Assembly (NCBI GenBank): GCA_035638575.1
Contig: DASQZT010000085.1
Location: 1 to 64,000 of the forward strand
Direction of reading: 5' to 3'
DNA: 64,000 bases
Origin: DASQZT01 sp035638575
Lineage (GTDB): Bacteria; Acidobacteriota; Terriglobia; Bryobacterales; Bryobacteraceae
Numbering within the stretch: position 1 is the first letter of the stretch; each line of letters starts with the position of its first letter. The position numbers and the translations under genes are program-made. A model generated the notes under the pieces. The model made no database searches and was not told the origin of the DNA. It was given only the letters and a program-made list of their open reading frames with translations. Positions 54,659 to 63,984 of the stretch are shown here, one piece after another.

Positions 54659-56830
54659 CTACGCCGAAGCACTTTCGATCACCACTACTTCGTAGGCATT
54701 CAGCACGGGGACGGTGAAGCTGATGTGGCCGTCGCGAGCCTCGAAATGCAAGGCCGCTCCGCCACGCAGGGTGCGTACAGTTTTTGTTTTCGAACCGAGT
54801 CGCAGGTCGAACTCCAGATCCCGGACCGTCACGACTTCACCCAAGGGCCGCCCGCCTATGGTGTTGATCAGATGGACAAAGGTGAATCCCGGCTTCTCGG
54901 ACAGGGCCACGCCGACTTCGGAAGGCGCGCTGGTACCGAGCGGCAGACCGTCGCCCAAGGCCCAGGCAACCGCCGAACCCAACAACCGCCGGGCGTCGTC
55001 CAGGCGGCTGCGGAAGTAGAAACGGTCCACATCGCACGGCAGATAGACCGCCTTCCCGGCCGAAAAAATGTTGGCGATCAGCAACGGCACGTCCGTCCGC
55101 ACGGGATTTTCTATTTCTTCCGGATCAACCAAGCTCGCCGTATATCCATAAACCAGTGGCGCGGCGGAACCGCCCACCGGGCGAACGGGCGTGATCCGGC
55201 CCGCGAATGGCAGGACAGAGGTATCCCGCATCCAGGCCGTCATGGGATGCGGCTGGCGCCGGCAGAGGTATCCGTTCCTGGCGGCGGTCATGGGCGAAGA
55301 GGGGTCGTAATCGGCGCCCAGCACCTCCGCCAGCGCCAGTTTCGTGCGCTTGTTCCCGCCGGGATCGTATAAAGAAGTTTCGTGGGAAGCGATGAGCGCA
55401 CCGCCGCCGCGGACGAATTCCGCTATCGAGTGAGCCTGCGCGTCGCTCATACAGGCGAGATTCGGCAGGACCACGGCGCGGAAGTCAGCCAGTTTGCCGG
55501 ACGCGATCGCCTCGTCGCTTACCATCACCGTGGGAATGTGGCTCTCCGTCAGAGCGGCATAAAAGCCGTGCACGCAATCGGCATAGCGGGCCCTCGCGTC
55601 GTCCTGACCGTAGAGTTCCAGGGTTGGCTGCGACCATACCAACGCGACAGGCGCGGCGGGCCGCGCATCCTCGTACACCCAGGCATGTTGCTTGAGCACG
55701 CCCAGGGTTTCCGCGATGACCGCCATATTCCGCTCATCCTCGATATTGCCGGGGAGGCCGAACGTCGGCATTTTCAAGCCGGCGCCGTGAGCCATAGCCT
55801 GCCAGGCGCATTGCGCGTATTCCGCCGGCGGCATGGAAGCGTGAGTCCAGCCGGCTGCCCGCATCGAGACTTTCAGGTTGATGATCGGGGGCCGGCCGCC
55901 CACCGAGCGCACGTAGCTGGCGGTCATCCCCGAAACCCAGCGCAGATCCGGATCGGGCGCCGCATTGTCGATGGTGGACATGAGGGAGGAAAAGGAACCC
56001 GAGAGCCTGACGATGTCCAATGCCTTGTCGCGCGCCCAGGTGGGGTTGTCCAGCCCGGCCAGCTCGCCGGTCCAGAACACGTCTTTCCGGATGGCCTGCA
56101 TCTCTTTCTGCAGAAGCGCCATGCACTCGGCGCTGCATTCGTATCGCCAGGAGACGAGCTGCTTCGAAACAGGGTCCTTCCAGTCGATCCGTAACGGAAG
56201 TTTGGCGCCGAATCGCGCCTCATACTTCTCCTGGCATTTGGAACAGCAGCAGTGTCCGGGGAAGCCTCCCGCGTTGAGGTGGAATCCGTCCACGTCGTAG
56301 CCCTTCAGAATCTCGCGGATCACCGGAAAAGCGAAGGCCTCGCCGAGATAGGGGCTGTTGGGGCAGACGCTGTAGTATTTGCCCGCCGTTCGCGGCGAGC
56401 CGTCCGGATTGCGCGCGAACCAATCGGGATGATCGTGAAAGAGGCCGGCGCGCGCTTTGCTGAAATCCACCCGCGCAATCGACTTCATTCCGGCGGCGTG
56501 CAGTTGCGCGGTCGCTTCCTTCAGGAAGTCATGTCCGTTTAACAGCGGGCTCACGTTGTGGTAGGGCACCCTGGAAGGGTAGAACGCGACGATGCCGCCC
56601 GCGCTGACTACAATGCCGCCGGCGTTCGTGGCGGCGCAACTGCCAACGAAGCGCGCGGTGTCGAAACCGCGCAGCTCCGACTCCCGCATGTTGGGGTGGA
56701 ACAGGCGCACGGGCCGGAGCCACCACTCGGAGGCATCCGGCGCCGCGGCGGCCGGCGTCACCGCCGGCGATGCCGCCCCCGCCAGGAAAATACCGGCCTC
56801 GATGAAATCTCTTCGCGTCACCAGTTTCAC
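54659..56830 (-). CDS. Tat-exported glycosidase-like protein (GHL6-type barrel, beta-galactosidase trimerisation-like domain)
   Basis: This 723-residue protein has a twin-arginine leader (VTRRDFIEAGIFLAGAASPA). The first part (about 35-370) resembles the hypothetical glycosyl hydrolase 6 barrel, with LHAAGMKSIARVDFSKA, HPDWFARNPDG and GYDVDGFHLNAGGF followed by CCCSKC. The middle (about 400-640) resembles the beta-galactosidase trimerisation domain, with VVLPNLACMSDAQAHSIAEF and RGGGALIASHETSLYD. Activity is unproven for the barrel family. It lies 12 bp after malate synthase on the same strand, but this seems a chance neighbour since the theme fits the convergent hydrolase gene better. Confidence 0.78.
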   Translation of the reverse strand: MKLVTRRDFIEAGIFLAGAASPAVTPAAAAPDASEWWLRPVRLFHPNMRESELRGFDTARFVGSCAATNAGGIVVSAGGIVAFYPSRVPYHNVSPLLNGHDFLKEATAQLHAAGMKSIARVDFSKARAGLFHDHPDWFARNPDGSPRTAGKYYSVCPNSPYLGEAFAFPVIREILKGYDVDGFHLNAGGFPGHCCCSKCQEKYEARFGAKLPLRIDWKDPVSKQLVSWRYECSAECMALLQKEMQAIRKDVFWTGELAGLDNPTWARDKALDIVRLSGSFSSLMSTIDNAAPDPDLRWVSGMTASYVRSVGGRPPIINLKVSMRAAGWTHASMPPAEYAQCAWQAMAHGAGLKMPTFGLPGNIEDERNMAVIAETLGVLKQHAWVYEDARPAAPVALVWSQPTLELYGQDDARARYADCVHGFYAALTESHIPTVMVSDEAIASGKLADFRAVVLPNLACMSDAQAHSIAEFVRGGGALIASHETSLYDPGGNKRTKLALAEVLGADYDPSSPMTAARNGYLCRRQPHPMTAWMRDTSVLPFAGRITPVRPVGGSAAPLVYGYTASLVDPEEIENPVRTDVPLLIANIFSAGKAVYLPCDVDRFYFRSRLDDARRLLGSAVAWALGDGLPLGTSAPSEVGVALSEKPGFTFVHLINTIGGRPLGEVVTVRDLEFDLRLGSKTKTVRTLRGGAALHFEARDGHISFTVPVLNAYEVVVIESASA

Positions 56831-56842
56831 CTGAAGGTGGCG

Positions 56843-58432
56843 TTAGTCGATGTACTCATACGCCACAAGCGTGAGGAACTCGGCAAAATCCTCGGAGGTC
56901 ATCATCCGTTCGAAAAGTTCACGCCCCAGCGAGAACCTGGTCTTGGCGAATTCCTGGGGACCCAGTTCCGCGGCGATCCTTTCGGTCTGTTCGCCGATTG
57001 CCCGCGTGACGAATGCTGCGTCGGCCACGCGTCCGTCCTTCAGCTTGGCGCGGTGTTTGACCCACTGCCATACTTGTGCGCGGCAGATTTCCGCGGTGGC
57101 CGCATCTTCCATCAGATTGTAGATCGGCACACAGCCCAAACCGTCGAGCCAGGCCGCAAGATACCGCAAGCCGACATCGATATTCCAGCGCAGGCCCTCT
57201 TCGGTGATCTCACCATCGGGAACCGCAAGCAAATCGGCTGCGGTCACACTGACGTCCTTGCGAGGAATGGAGATCTGATTGGGAGTTTTCATGTGCTCGT
57301 CGAAGATCTCTTTGGCAATCGGAACCAGGCCGGGGTGCGCTACCCACGTGCCGTCATGCCCCGCCTTGACTTCCCGCAGCTTATCGGCACGCACCTTGCC
57401 GAGCGCGGCTTCATTGGCGGCGGGGTCGTTCTTGATGGGGATCTGCGCCGCCATTCCACCCATGGCATGAATGCCGCGGCGATGGCACGTCTGGATGAGC
57501 AGTTGCACGTAGGCGTTGAGAAAGTGCCGCTCCATGGTCACCAGCGCGCGGTTGGGTAGTACGAATCGCGGGTGGTTGCGGAATTTTTTGATAAAGCTGA
57601 AGATGTAATCCCAGCGGCCGCAATTCAAGCCGGCCGAGTGGTGGCGCAGTTCGTAGAGGATCTCATCCATCTCGAACGCGCCGAGAATTGTCTCGATCAG
57701 CACGGTCGCTCGGATCGTGCCCTGCGGCAAGCCTGCATAATCCTGCGCGAAAACGAAAACGTCGTTCCACAATCGTGCTTCCAGGTGGCTTTCCAACTTC
57801 GGAAGGTAGAAGTACGGGCCCGTGCCTCTGGCTACTTGCTCCTTGGCATTATGGAAGAAGAACAGGCCGAAATCGAAGAGCGATCCCGAGATGGGCTCGT
57901 CATTAACCAGAAAATGTTTCTCCACCAGATGCCATCCGCGAGGACGCACCAGCAAGGTAGCGATCTTCCCGGCGAGTTCGTACTGCTTGCCTTCCGGACT
58001 CTGGTAGCGGACGGTTTTCCGCACGGCATCGCGCAGATTCCACTGGCCCTCGATGTTGTTCCGCCAGGTGGGCGAGTTGGAGTCCTCCAAATCGGCCATG
58101 AAGACGTTGGCGCCGGAGTTGAGCGCGTTGATGATCATCTTACGGTCCACCGGTCCGGTGATCTCGACCCGGCGATCTTGTAAGTCTTCGGGGATCGGCG
58201 CAACCTTCCACTCTCCAGCTCGGATCGCCGCGGTTTCCCTCAGAAAGTCCGGAAACTTTCCGCTATCGATTTCCTTCTGCCGGACTGCCCTGTGGGCCAA
58301 TAGCTCGCGGCGGCGGGCGCCGAATTCCGCTTCCAGCGCCGCCAGAAAAGCGTTCGCCTCAGCCGTGAGAATCGTGGCGAACTGCTCGTTCATGGGTCCG
58401 CGGATTTCGAAGGTGGACATTTTTGGTGACAT
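56843..58432 (-). CDS. aceB: Malate synthase A
   Basis: This 529-residue enzyme joins glyoxylate and acetyl-CoA to make malate in the glyoxylate bypass. The malate synthase signature GLNCGRWDYIF is complete and supplies the catalytic Arg. VLIETILGAFEMDEIL gives the metal-binding acids, and YNLMEDAATAEI supplies the probable catalytic Asp. The length fits the A form (about 530) and not the larger G form. The start could be 58432 or the Met four codons later. No isocitrate lyase gene is in the window, so its partner must be encoded elsewhere. Confidence 0.96.
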   Translation of the reverse strand: MSPKMSTFEIRGPMNEQFATILTAEANAFLAALEAEFGARRRELLAHRAVRQKEIDSGKFPDFLRETAAIRAGEWKVAPIPEDLQDRRVEITGPVDRKMIINALNSGANVFMADLEDSNSPTWRNNIEGQWNLRDAVRKTVRYQSPEGKQYELAGKIATLLVRPRGWHLVEKHFLVNDEPISGSLFDFGLFFFHNAKEQVARGTGPYFYLPKLESHLEARLWNDVFVFAQDYAGLPQGTIRATVLIETILGAFEMDEILYELRHHSAGLNCGRWDYIFSFIKKFRNHPRFVLPNRALVTMERHFLNAYVQLLIQTCHRRGIHAMGGMAAQIPIKNDPAANEAALGKVRADKLREVKAGHDGTWVAHPGLVPIAKEIFDEHMKTPNQISIPRKDVSVTAADLLAVPDGEITEEGLRWNIDVGLRYLAAWLDGLGCVPIYNLMEDAATAEICRAQVWQWVKHRAKLKDGRVADAAFVTRAIGEQTERIAAELGPQEFAKTRFSLGRELFERMMTSEDFAEFLTLVAYEYID

Positions 58433-58668
58433 AACTTCCTAAATCGTAATGCGTCCTTACGGAGCATTGCAACTTTCCCGAGGCGTTTCGACGATCCCCC
58501 TCGTGCGCCCGCTGGCTGGTGTGCCATCGCCTGATCGCCGTTGCCCATGCTTCCTGCCGGAGCACGTGGGACCACAAGACCTGGTTGCGCTCCACGTTAC
58601 AAGCAGCTAGACTCCGGATATTTCCTGACGCCCACAAGGCGAGTGCGGGGAAGAGATACTCACGGCTT

Positions 58669-60126
58669 ATGGAAGGGGCTTCGCGCTACTGGCTTCCGCG
58701 GCTGTTGTTTCAGCATGGCCTCGGGCTGATCTATCTCATCGCCTTTCTGGTCGCGGTGAACCAGTTCCGTCCGCTTCTGGGCGAGCACGGATTGCTGCCG
58801 GTGCCGCTCTTCGTGAAGCAGGTCTCATTCCGCGACGCTCCCAGCCTGTTTTTCCTGTTTCCCAATGACCGGGCCTTCTGCGCGGCGGCCTGGATCGGAG
58901 TGTTCCTCTCGGGCCTCGCTCTGACAGGCGTCTCGGACCGGTTCGGAACGTGGTTGTCCATGCTGGTTTGGGCCATCCTCTGGCTGATCTATCTCTCCTT
59001 CGTCAACGTTGGCCAGGTCTTCTACGGCTTTGGCTGGGAATCCATGCTGCTCGAAGCCGGCTTCTTCGCTATCTTCTTGGGCAGCAGAAACAGCGCTCCC
59101 CGCGCGGTCCCAATCTGGATTCTGCGCTGGATGCTGTTCCGCGTCATGTTCGGGGCCGGCCTGATCAAACTGCGAGGCGATGCCTGCTGGAAGGACCTCA
59201 CATGCCTCGACTACCACTACGAAACCCAGCCCATGCCGAATCTCCTGAGCTGGTACTTCCACTGGGCGCCCGCCTGGACGCACCATGGCGGAGTATGGTT
59301 CAACCACTTTGTCGAACTGGCGATTCCATTCGGATACTTCGCGCCGCAGCCCATCGCCACCATCGCCGGCATTTTCACCATCGTCTTTCAGTTGCTGCTG
59401 ATGTTCAGCGGCAATCTCTCCTTCCTCAATCTGCTCACGATCGTGCTTGCCCTGCCGGCACTGGACTGCCGCATTCTGTCGAAGATCATCCCCGCTCATC
59501 CGCCGGCCTTTCAACCGCCCGGGCGCGCCGTCCGATACGGCATGGTGTGTCTCGCCGCCGTGGTGGGGATCCTGAGCATCCCACCCGCGCTCAACATGCT
59601 GTCACCGGGCCAGCTCATGAATTTCAACTACAATCCGCTGCACCTGGTGAACACCTACGGGGCATTCGGCAGCATCAACCGGACCCGCTACGAAGTGGCG
59701 GTGGAAGGAACCGCTGATCCTTCACCCACGCCGTCCACCCCGTGGCGCGAGTACGAATTCCAGGGAAAACCCGGCGACATCGGGCGCCGGCCGCCACAGA
59801 TAGCGCCGTACCACCTGCGTCTCGACTGGCTCATGTGGTTCGCGGCGATGTCCCGCTACACCGAGGAGCCTTGGTTCGTGAACCTCATGGCCAAACTGCT
59901 CCAGGGCGACGGCGGCACACTCGGACTGCTGCGAACCAACCCGTTTCCCGATCGTCCGCCCCGCTACGTGCGCGCACGGCTCTATATGTACCGCTTCACC
60001 ACGCCGGAAGAGAGACAAGCGGGAGGCGAGTGGTGGCGGCGGGAACTGGTCGGGCCATGGTTTCCGGAAGTGTCGCTCGATACGCCGGGTTTTCGGCGAA
60101 TCCTGCTGGAGCAGGGCTGGCTTTGA
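58669..60126 (+). CDS. Lipase maturation factor family membrane protein
   Basis: This protein of about 485 residues has several membrane helices and matches the lipase maturation factor (LMF1-like) family. Marker segments are RLLFQHGLGLIYLIAFLVAV, QFRPLLGEHGLLPV, FGWESMLLEAGF and WYFHWAPAW followed by NHFVELAIP. C-terminal to the helices is a soluble domain with STPWREYEFQGKPGD and YHLRLDWLMWF. In animals the family helps fold lipases in the ER; the bacterial role is not known. The ATG at 58669 was chosen because the family-like sequence starts here; the frame is open back to 58519 and no convincing ribosome site marks either. Confidence 0.87.
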   Translation: MEGASRYWLPRLLFQHGLGLIYLIAFLVAVNQFRPLLGEHGLLPVPLFVKQVSFRDAPSLFFLFPNDRAFCAAAWIGVFLSGLALTGVSDRFGTWLSMLVWAILWLIYLSFVNVGQVFYGFGWESMLLEAGFFAIFLGSRNSAPRAVPIWILRWMLFRVMFGAGLIKLRGDACWKDLTCLDYHYETQPMPNLLSWYFHWAPAWTHHGGVWFNHFVELAIPFGYFAPQPIATIAGIFTIVFQLLLMFSGNLSFLNLLTIVLALPALDCRILSKIIPAHPPAFQPPGRAVRYGMVCLAAVVGILSIPPALNMLSPGQLMNFNYNPLHLVNTYGAFGSINRTRYEVAVEGTADPSPTPSTPWREYEFQGKPGDIGRRPPQIAPYHLRLDWLMWFAAMSRYTEEPWFVNLMAKLLQGDGGTLGLLRTNPFPDRPPRYVRARLYMYRFTTPEERQAGGEWWRRELVGPWFPEVSLDTPGFRRILLEQGWL

Positions 60127-60164
60127 CCGGGACGGCCGGCCGCCCCAACGCCATTTCGTCCCGG
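60127..60164. other. Inverted repeat between convergent genes
   Basis: CCGGGACG (60127-60134) pairs with CGTCCCGG (60157-60164) around a 22-base loop, immediately after the lipase maturation factor stop. There is no T-run, so it is at best a weak terminator for either gene. Confidence 0.35.
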
Positions 60165-60220
60165 CCGGTCCGGAGGACAGGCGCCGCATACCATCTGCGG
60201 CGGCTAACCGTTGATACCGG

Positions 60221-61126
60221 TTACCTTTTCACAAACTTGTCGACGCGCCAGTTGCGGAAGTCCGCCGCATAGATGGCCCCCGTGCTGTCCAGGGCGATGT
60301 AATGCGGGATATCGATCTTGCCGGGAATCTTGCCGAACGATCCCAGCACACCCAAAATCTTGCCGTCCAAATCCACCTTGATGATGCGCGAATTGTCGCC
60401 GTCGCACATGTAAAGAGCATCTTCGCTCTTCACGTAGTAAAGGCCCTGCGGCACACCAAGATCCGTCCACTTGCCCAGGAATTTTCCTTGCTGATCGAAG
60501 ATCTGCACGCGCTTGTTGACGCGGTCGGTCACATACAAGCGCCCCTTGCTGTCAATGGCAACATCGTGCACCAGGTTGAATTCGCCGTCGCCGGACCCTT
60601 TGGTGCCCCACTGGCCCAGGTATTCGCCGTCTTTGCTGTAGTGAGCCACGCGCGAGTTTCCGTAGCCATCGGCGACAAAAAAATCGCCGTTTGGCCCGAA
60701 GTTGAGGGTCGCAGGCCGATTGAACGCGTACTTCGCGTTGTTATCGGCGGCGGGAGAGCCCGTGCCCAGGTTCATGAGCAACCGGCCCTCCGGGGTCCAC
60801 TTCATGACGCGGTGAGCCTCCAGGTCGACCGTCCAGATATTTCCATCCGGACCTACGCGCAAGCCATGTGGCTTCTTGCCAAGAAACTCCGGCCATGCGC
60901 GCAAAAACTTACCGGACTTGTCGAATTGCATCACCGGATGTGGCCCGTCGCTGAAAACCCATACGTTGTCGTCCCTGTCGACGTCCACCGCCGCGGCTTC
61001 GCCGAAGTTCCATCCGGCCGGAAGTTGGGGCCAACCTTCTACGACGCGATAAGGCAAGGGCGGGCCCGTTTGAATTTGGGCGCACAACAACGTGCATGTG
61101 GCCGATAAGATACCAAAGTGCCTCAT
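60221..61126 (-). CDS. Secreted NHL-repeat beta-propeller (peptidyl-amidating-lyase-like)
   Basis: This 301-residue protein has a short signal peptide (MRHFGILSATCTLLCAQ). Six NHL-type blades follow, with repeated D-x-x-G units such as VDRDDNVWVFSDG, VGPDGNIWTVDLEAHRV, FGPNGDFFVADGYGNSRV and IDSKGRLYVTDRVNKRVQIF. The blade order and H/Y residues resemble peptidyl-alpha-hydroxyglycine alpha-amidating lyase propellers, and bacterial homologues are often so named, but there is no amidation pathway here. It stands alone and is convergent with the lipase maturation factor. A binding or lyase role in the periplasm is possible. Confidence 0.83.
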   Translation of the reverse strand: MRHFGILSATCTLLCAQIQTGPPLPYRVVEGWPQLPAGWNFGEAAAVDVDRDDNVWVFSDGPHPVMQFDKSGKFLRAWPEFLGKKPHGLRVGPDGNIWTVDLEAHRVMKWTPEGRLLMNLGTGSPAADNNAKYAFNRPATLNFGPNGDFFVADGYGNSRVAHYSKDGEYLGQWGTKGSGDGEFNLVHDVAIDSKGRLYVTDRVNKRVQIFDQQGKFLGKWTDLGVPQGLYYVKSEDALYMCDGDNSRIIKVDLDGKILGVLGSFGKIPGKIDIPHYIALDSTGAIYAADFRNWRVDKFVKR

Positions 61127-61160
61127 GTTGGCGATCCTAGCATTATCGCGAGACCGGCGA

Positions 61161-62432
61161 TTACCGCGCCAGCCACAGCAGCGGCGTGAGCCCGGCTACC
61201 GCCAGGGCGGCCAGAATGCTCAGGCTCAATACGCCGGTCTCACGATCGCTCAGGCAGTAGGCATAGAATCCTTTGACCAGGTTATTGCTGGAAGCGGCAA
61301 TCAGAATCCCCGCCGCCGCCACGTTCAGCGGTGCGGAACTGCCGGCGGCCTGTGTCATTCCCATGATGAACGGATCCACGTCCGTCACGCCCATCAGGGC
61401 CGCCAGTGAGTACACTCCCGCCTTGCCCAGGTAAGTCACGACCAGGTGCGTGGCCACCAGCATGGTGACGAAGAGCACCGCGAAGCCCAGGGCGGCGCGC
61501 AGTTCCAGGGGGTTCTTCGGCTCGAACTCGCGCTCTATGTCTCCCGCCTTGGCATCGGGAACCCGGCTCCACAACCATCCGCACGCGATGCTGGTTCCCG
61601 CGAGGATCAGAAACGGCACTTCCAGAATCGTAATCAGGTTGCGGTTGAAGATGGTCACGAGGCCGGCCAGCCGCACATACATCATGCCGGAGGCGACCAG
61701 TGTGACTCCCGAAAACAGGTGCGGCCGATTCTCACGCTTGGCGCGCTTGGCCAGGACCACTGTCGTCACCGTGGAAGAATAGGCTCCTCCCAGCAACGCC
61801 GCCAGCATCACGCCGCCCTGCCCCTTGGTGACCTTCTGGATCACGTAACTGCCGTAGGAGACGGTGCTCACCGCCACCACCACCAGCCACGCCTTGGCCG
61901 GATTGATGGCGAACGATCCGAATTCGCGGTTGGGAAGCACCGGCAGAATCACTGCCGTGAGCAGCAGGAACTTGGTGAAGGTGAGGATCTCTTCCGGTGC
62001 GATGCGCTGCGTGAGGCCTTCCAGCGCGCCCTTCAGCTCCAGCAACAGCATGCTGGCCACGGTGAGAGTGGTGGCGATCCAGAACTGTTCCCGGTACACC
62101 AGCGCGGCTGCCACGTAGGTGGTCAGCGCCGACATCTCTGAGGTCACGCCCGCCGTTCCGGCGGATTGCAGCTTGTTGCGGTACGACAGCATCAGGAAGC
62201 CCGCCACCACGGCGAACCCCAAGGTCACCGGCAGAATTTCTCCGCCCGCCAGGAAGGAGATGCCATAGGCGATAAGCCCGATGAGTGGATACGTGCGCAC
62301 GCCGCCGAACGAGAACTGCCCGGTGCCGACACGCCGCTCCTCGCGCTCCAACCCGGTCAGGAAGGCGAGAAACAGCACCAGCAGAATCTTGACGCCTTCC
62401 GGCGGCAACAGTTGATAGAGATCGGTGAACAC
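61161..62432 (-). CDS. MgtC/SapB family membrane protein with DUF4010 domain
   Basis: This 423-residue protein has about twelve membrane helices. The N-terminal part is MgtC/SapB-like, with ILLVLFLAFLTGLEREERR and GGVRTYPLIGLIAYG. The C-terminal part is DUF4010, with LLGGAYSSTVTTVVLAKRA and LAALMGVTDVDPFIMGMTQA. MgtC proteins are linked to magnesium limitation and ATP synthase control, but members fused to DUF4010 have no clear function. It is divergent from the GH2 pseudogene and 34 bp upstream of the NHL-propeller gene on the same strand. Confidence 0.9.
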   Translation of the reverse strand: MFTDLYQLLPPEGVKILLVLFLAFLTGLEREERRVGTGQFSFGGVRTYPLIGLIAYGISFLAGGEILPVTLGFAVVAGFLMLSYRNKLQSAGTAGVTSEMSALTTYVAAALVYREQFWIATTLTVASMLLLELKGALEGLTQRIAPEEILTFTKFLLLTAVILPVLPNREFGSFAINPAKAWLVVVAVSTVSYGSYVIQKVTKGQGGVMLAALLGGAYSSTVTTVVLAKRAKRENRPHLFSGVTLVASGMMYVRLAGLVTIFNRNLITILEVPFLILAGTSIACGWLWSRVPDAKAGDIEREFEPKNPLELRAALGFAVLFVTMLVATHLVVTYLGKAGVYSLAALMGVTDVDPFIMGMTQAAGSSAPLNVAAAGILIAASSNNLVKGFYAYCLSDRETGVLSLSILAALAVAGLTPLLWLAR

Positions 62433-62497
62433 AAATCAGTACAAGCATATCCGATTACAGGCCAGCGGACGATGATATATGTCTGGAGAGTGTTTAA

Positions 62498-63870
62498 ATG
62501 AGGGACAATCATGCGATTCCGCGCCTTGGGCGATCGGATATGATCCTGTTTTTGCGGCAAGCGAGATGCGCCGTGCTTCTTGCGGCGCTCGCCACAGCCC
62601 GCGCGCAGACCTCCCAGGTGATCTCGCTCAACGGAACCTGGGATTTCGCGTTGGCCGCCGACGCTGCCGCGGCGGATCGCCTCGCCGCGTTCTACCAGGA
62701 CGGCTTCCAGGGCGGTGCCTTCCGTCCCATCCAGGTGCCGTCGAACTGGGCCCTGCAGGGATTTGAGGAACCGATCTACGCGCGGACGAGGCAGCCACGA
62801 CAGCGGTTTCACCGGGTTCGCATACGACGTGACCCCCAACCGACTCCGCCTTCGATACCAACGATGACTGGGCGCTCGGCGGCATCTACCGCGACGGGTG
62901 GCTGGAAGCCATGCCGGCGGCGGCCTACATCGACCGGGTGGAGACATCCACTACCTTCGACGCCCAGTTCCGCGACGCCGATCTGAACCTGCGCGTGCTG
63001 GTGTCCGGAGGCCGCGGTTTTGGCGCGGGCGGCCGCGATGGCGCACCGGCGGGCGGCGGACCCGGCGGCGCGAGCACCGCGCCGGACTACGACCTGCGGG
63101 CTATCCTCGCCGGGCCCGATGGCAAAGAAGTTCAGCGCTCCGTCCTGAATATTCCGGCTCACTGCGGCACGGCGCGCGACACGCTCCTCACCATGCACGT
63201 GAACGCGCCCCGGCACTGGACCGCCGAAACTCCCGACTTGTACCGGCTCACTGTGGAGCTGGTGCAGGGCGGCGCGGTCGCGCACGCGCGGACATCGGCC
63301 GTGGGCTTCCGCCAGATCTCCACAACCGGGGGCGTGGTGCGTATCAACGGACAGGCCGTAAAAACTGCGAGGCGTATGCCGCCACGACGAAAAACCCGGA
63401 CGTGGGCCGGCCCACCGTCCGGGAAGACTGGCTGTAAGACTGATGAAGGCCGCGAATATCAACATGGTCCGGACATCCCACTATCCACCGGCCGAGGGCT
63501 TCATCGAACTCTGCGATGAGATGGGCATGTGCGTGCTCGACGAGGTTCCCATGGGCTTCGGCGGCGGATCTGGCGACGACCCGTCGTTTATGGCGGCGAT
63601 GATCCGCTTGGTGAAGGGATCCGACCCCACGCGGCCCGTGCTGATGCCGCAGCGTATCGACGAGTTCCTCCCGCCCGAGATTGATATTCTGGCCCCGCAC
63701 TACCGCCCGCCTTCCGCCCTCGATCAGCTCGCCGCGCACTCCAGCCGTCCCATCATCACCACCGAATATACGCACGCCTACGCGGAGGATGGCTTCGGCG
63801 GGCTGAGTGCCGTCTCGATACCGGCTCTTCGGCTGTCTTTCAGGGCGGCTTTTCCTTGATCCCCGCGGCG
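62498..63870 (+). pseudogene. GH2-family glycoside hydrolase gene, frameshifted and internally deleted
   Basis: Parts of one GH2 enzyme are found in several frames. The signal peptide and sugar-binding start (ISLNGTWDFALAAD, PIQVPSNWALQGFEEPIY) lie at about 62540-62790. Another frame from about 62850 reads SAFDTNDDWALGGIYRDG and the second sandwich to VVRINGQAVK. A further frame gives KNPDVGRPTVREDWL near 63392-63437, and then LMKAANINMVRTSHYPPAEG from 63443 begins the barrel. The acid/base segment (GNE) is missing after VPMGFGGGSGDDP, while a candidate nucleophile remains in ITTEYTHAYAEDG. At least three frame changes and one deletion rule out a working enzyme. Confidence 0.85.
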
Positions 63871-63888
63871 CCGGGGCGAAAGTGAACA

Positions 63889-63910
63889 GTCCGGCCTGGT
63901 GTGGCCGGAC
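63889..63910. other. Hairpin before the last gene
   Basis: GTCCGGCC (63889-63896) pairs perfectly with GGCCGGAC (63903-63910) around a 6-base loop. There is no T-run. It lies between the GH2 pseudogene and the next start, and its role is unknown. Confidence 0.35.
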
Positions 63911-63984
63911 CCGTGGCCTGCTATCGTTTACCCTGGTCTGGAGCGCGTACGGATACTCATTCTGATAGTTAAAGGAGCGCCGAT

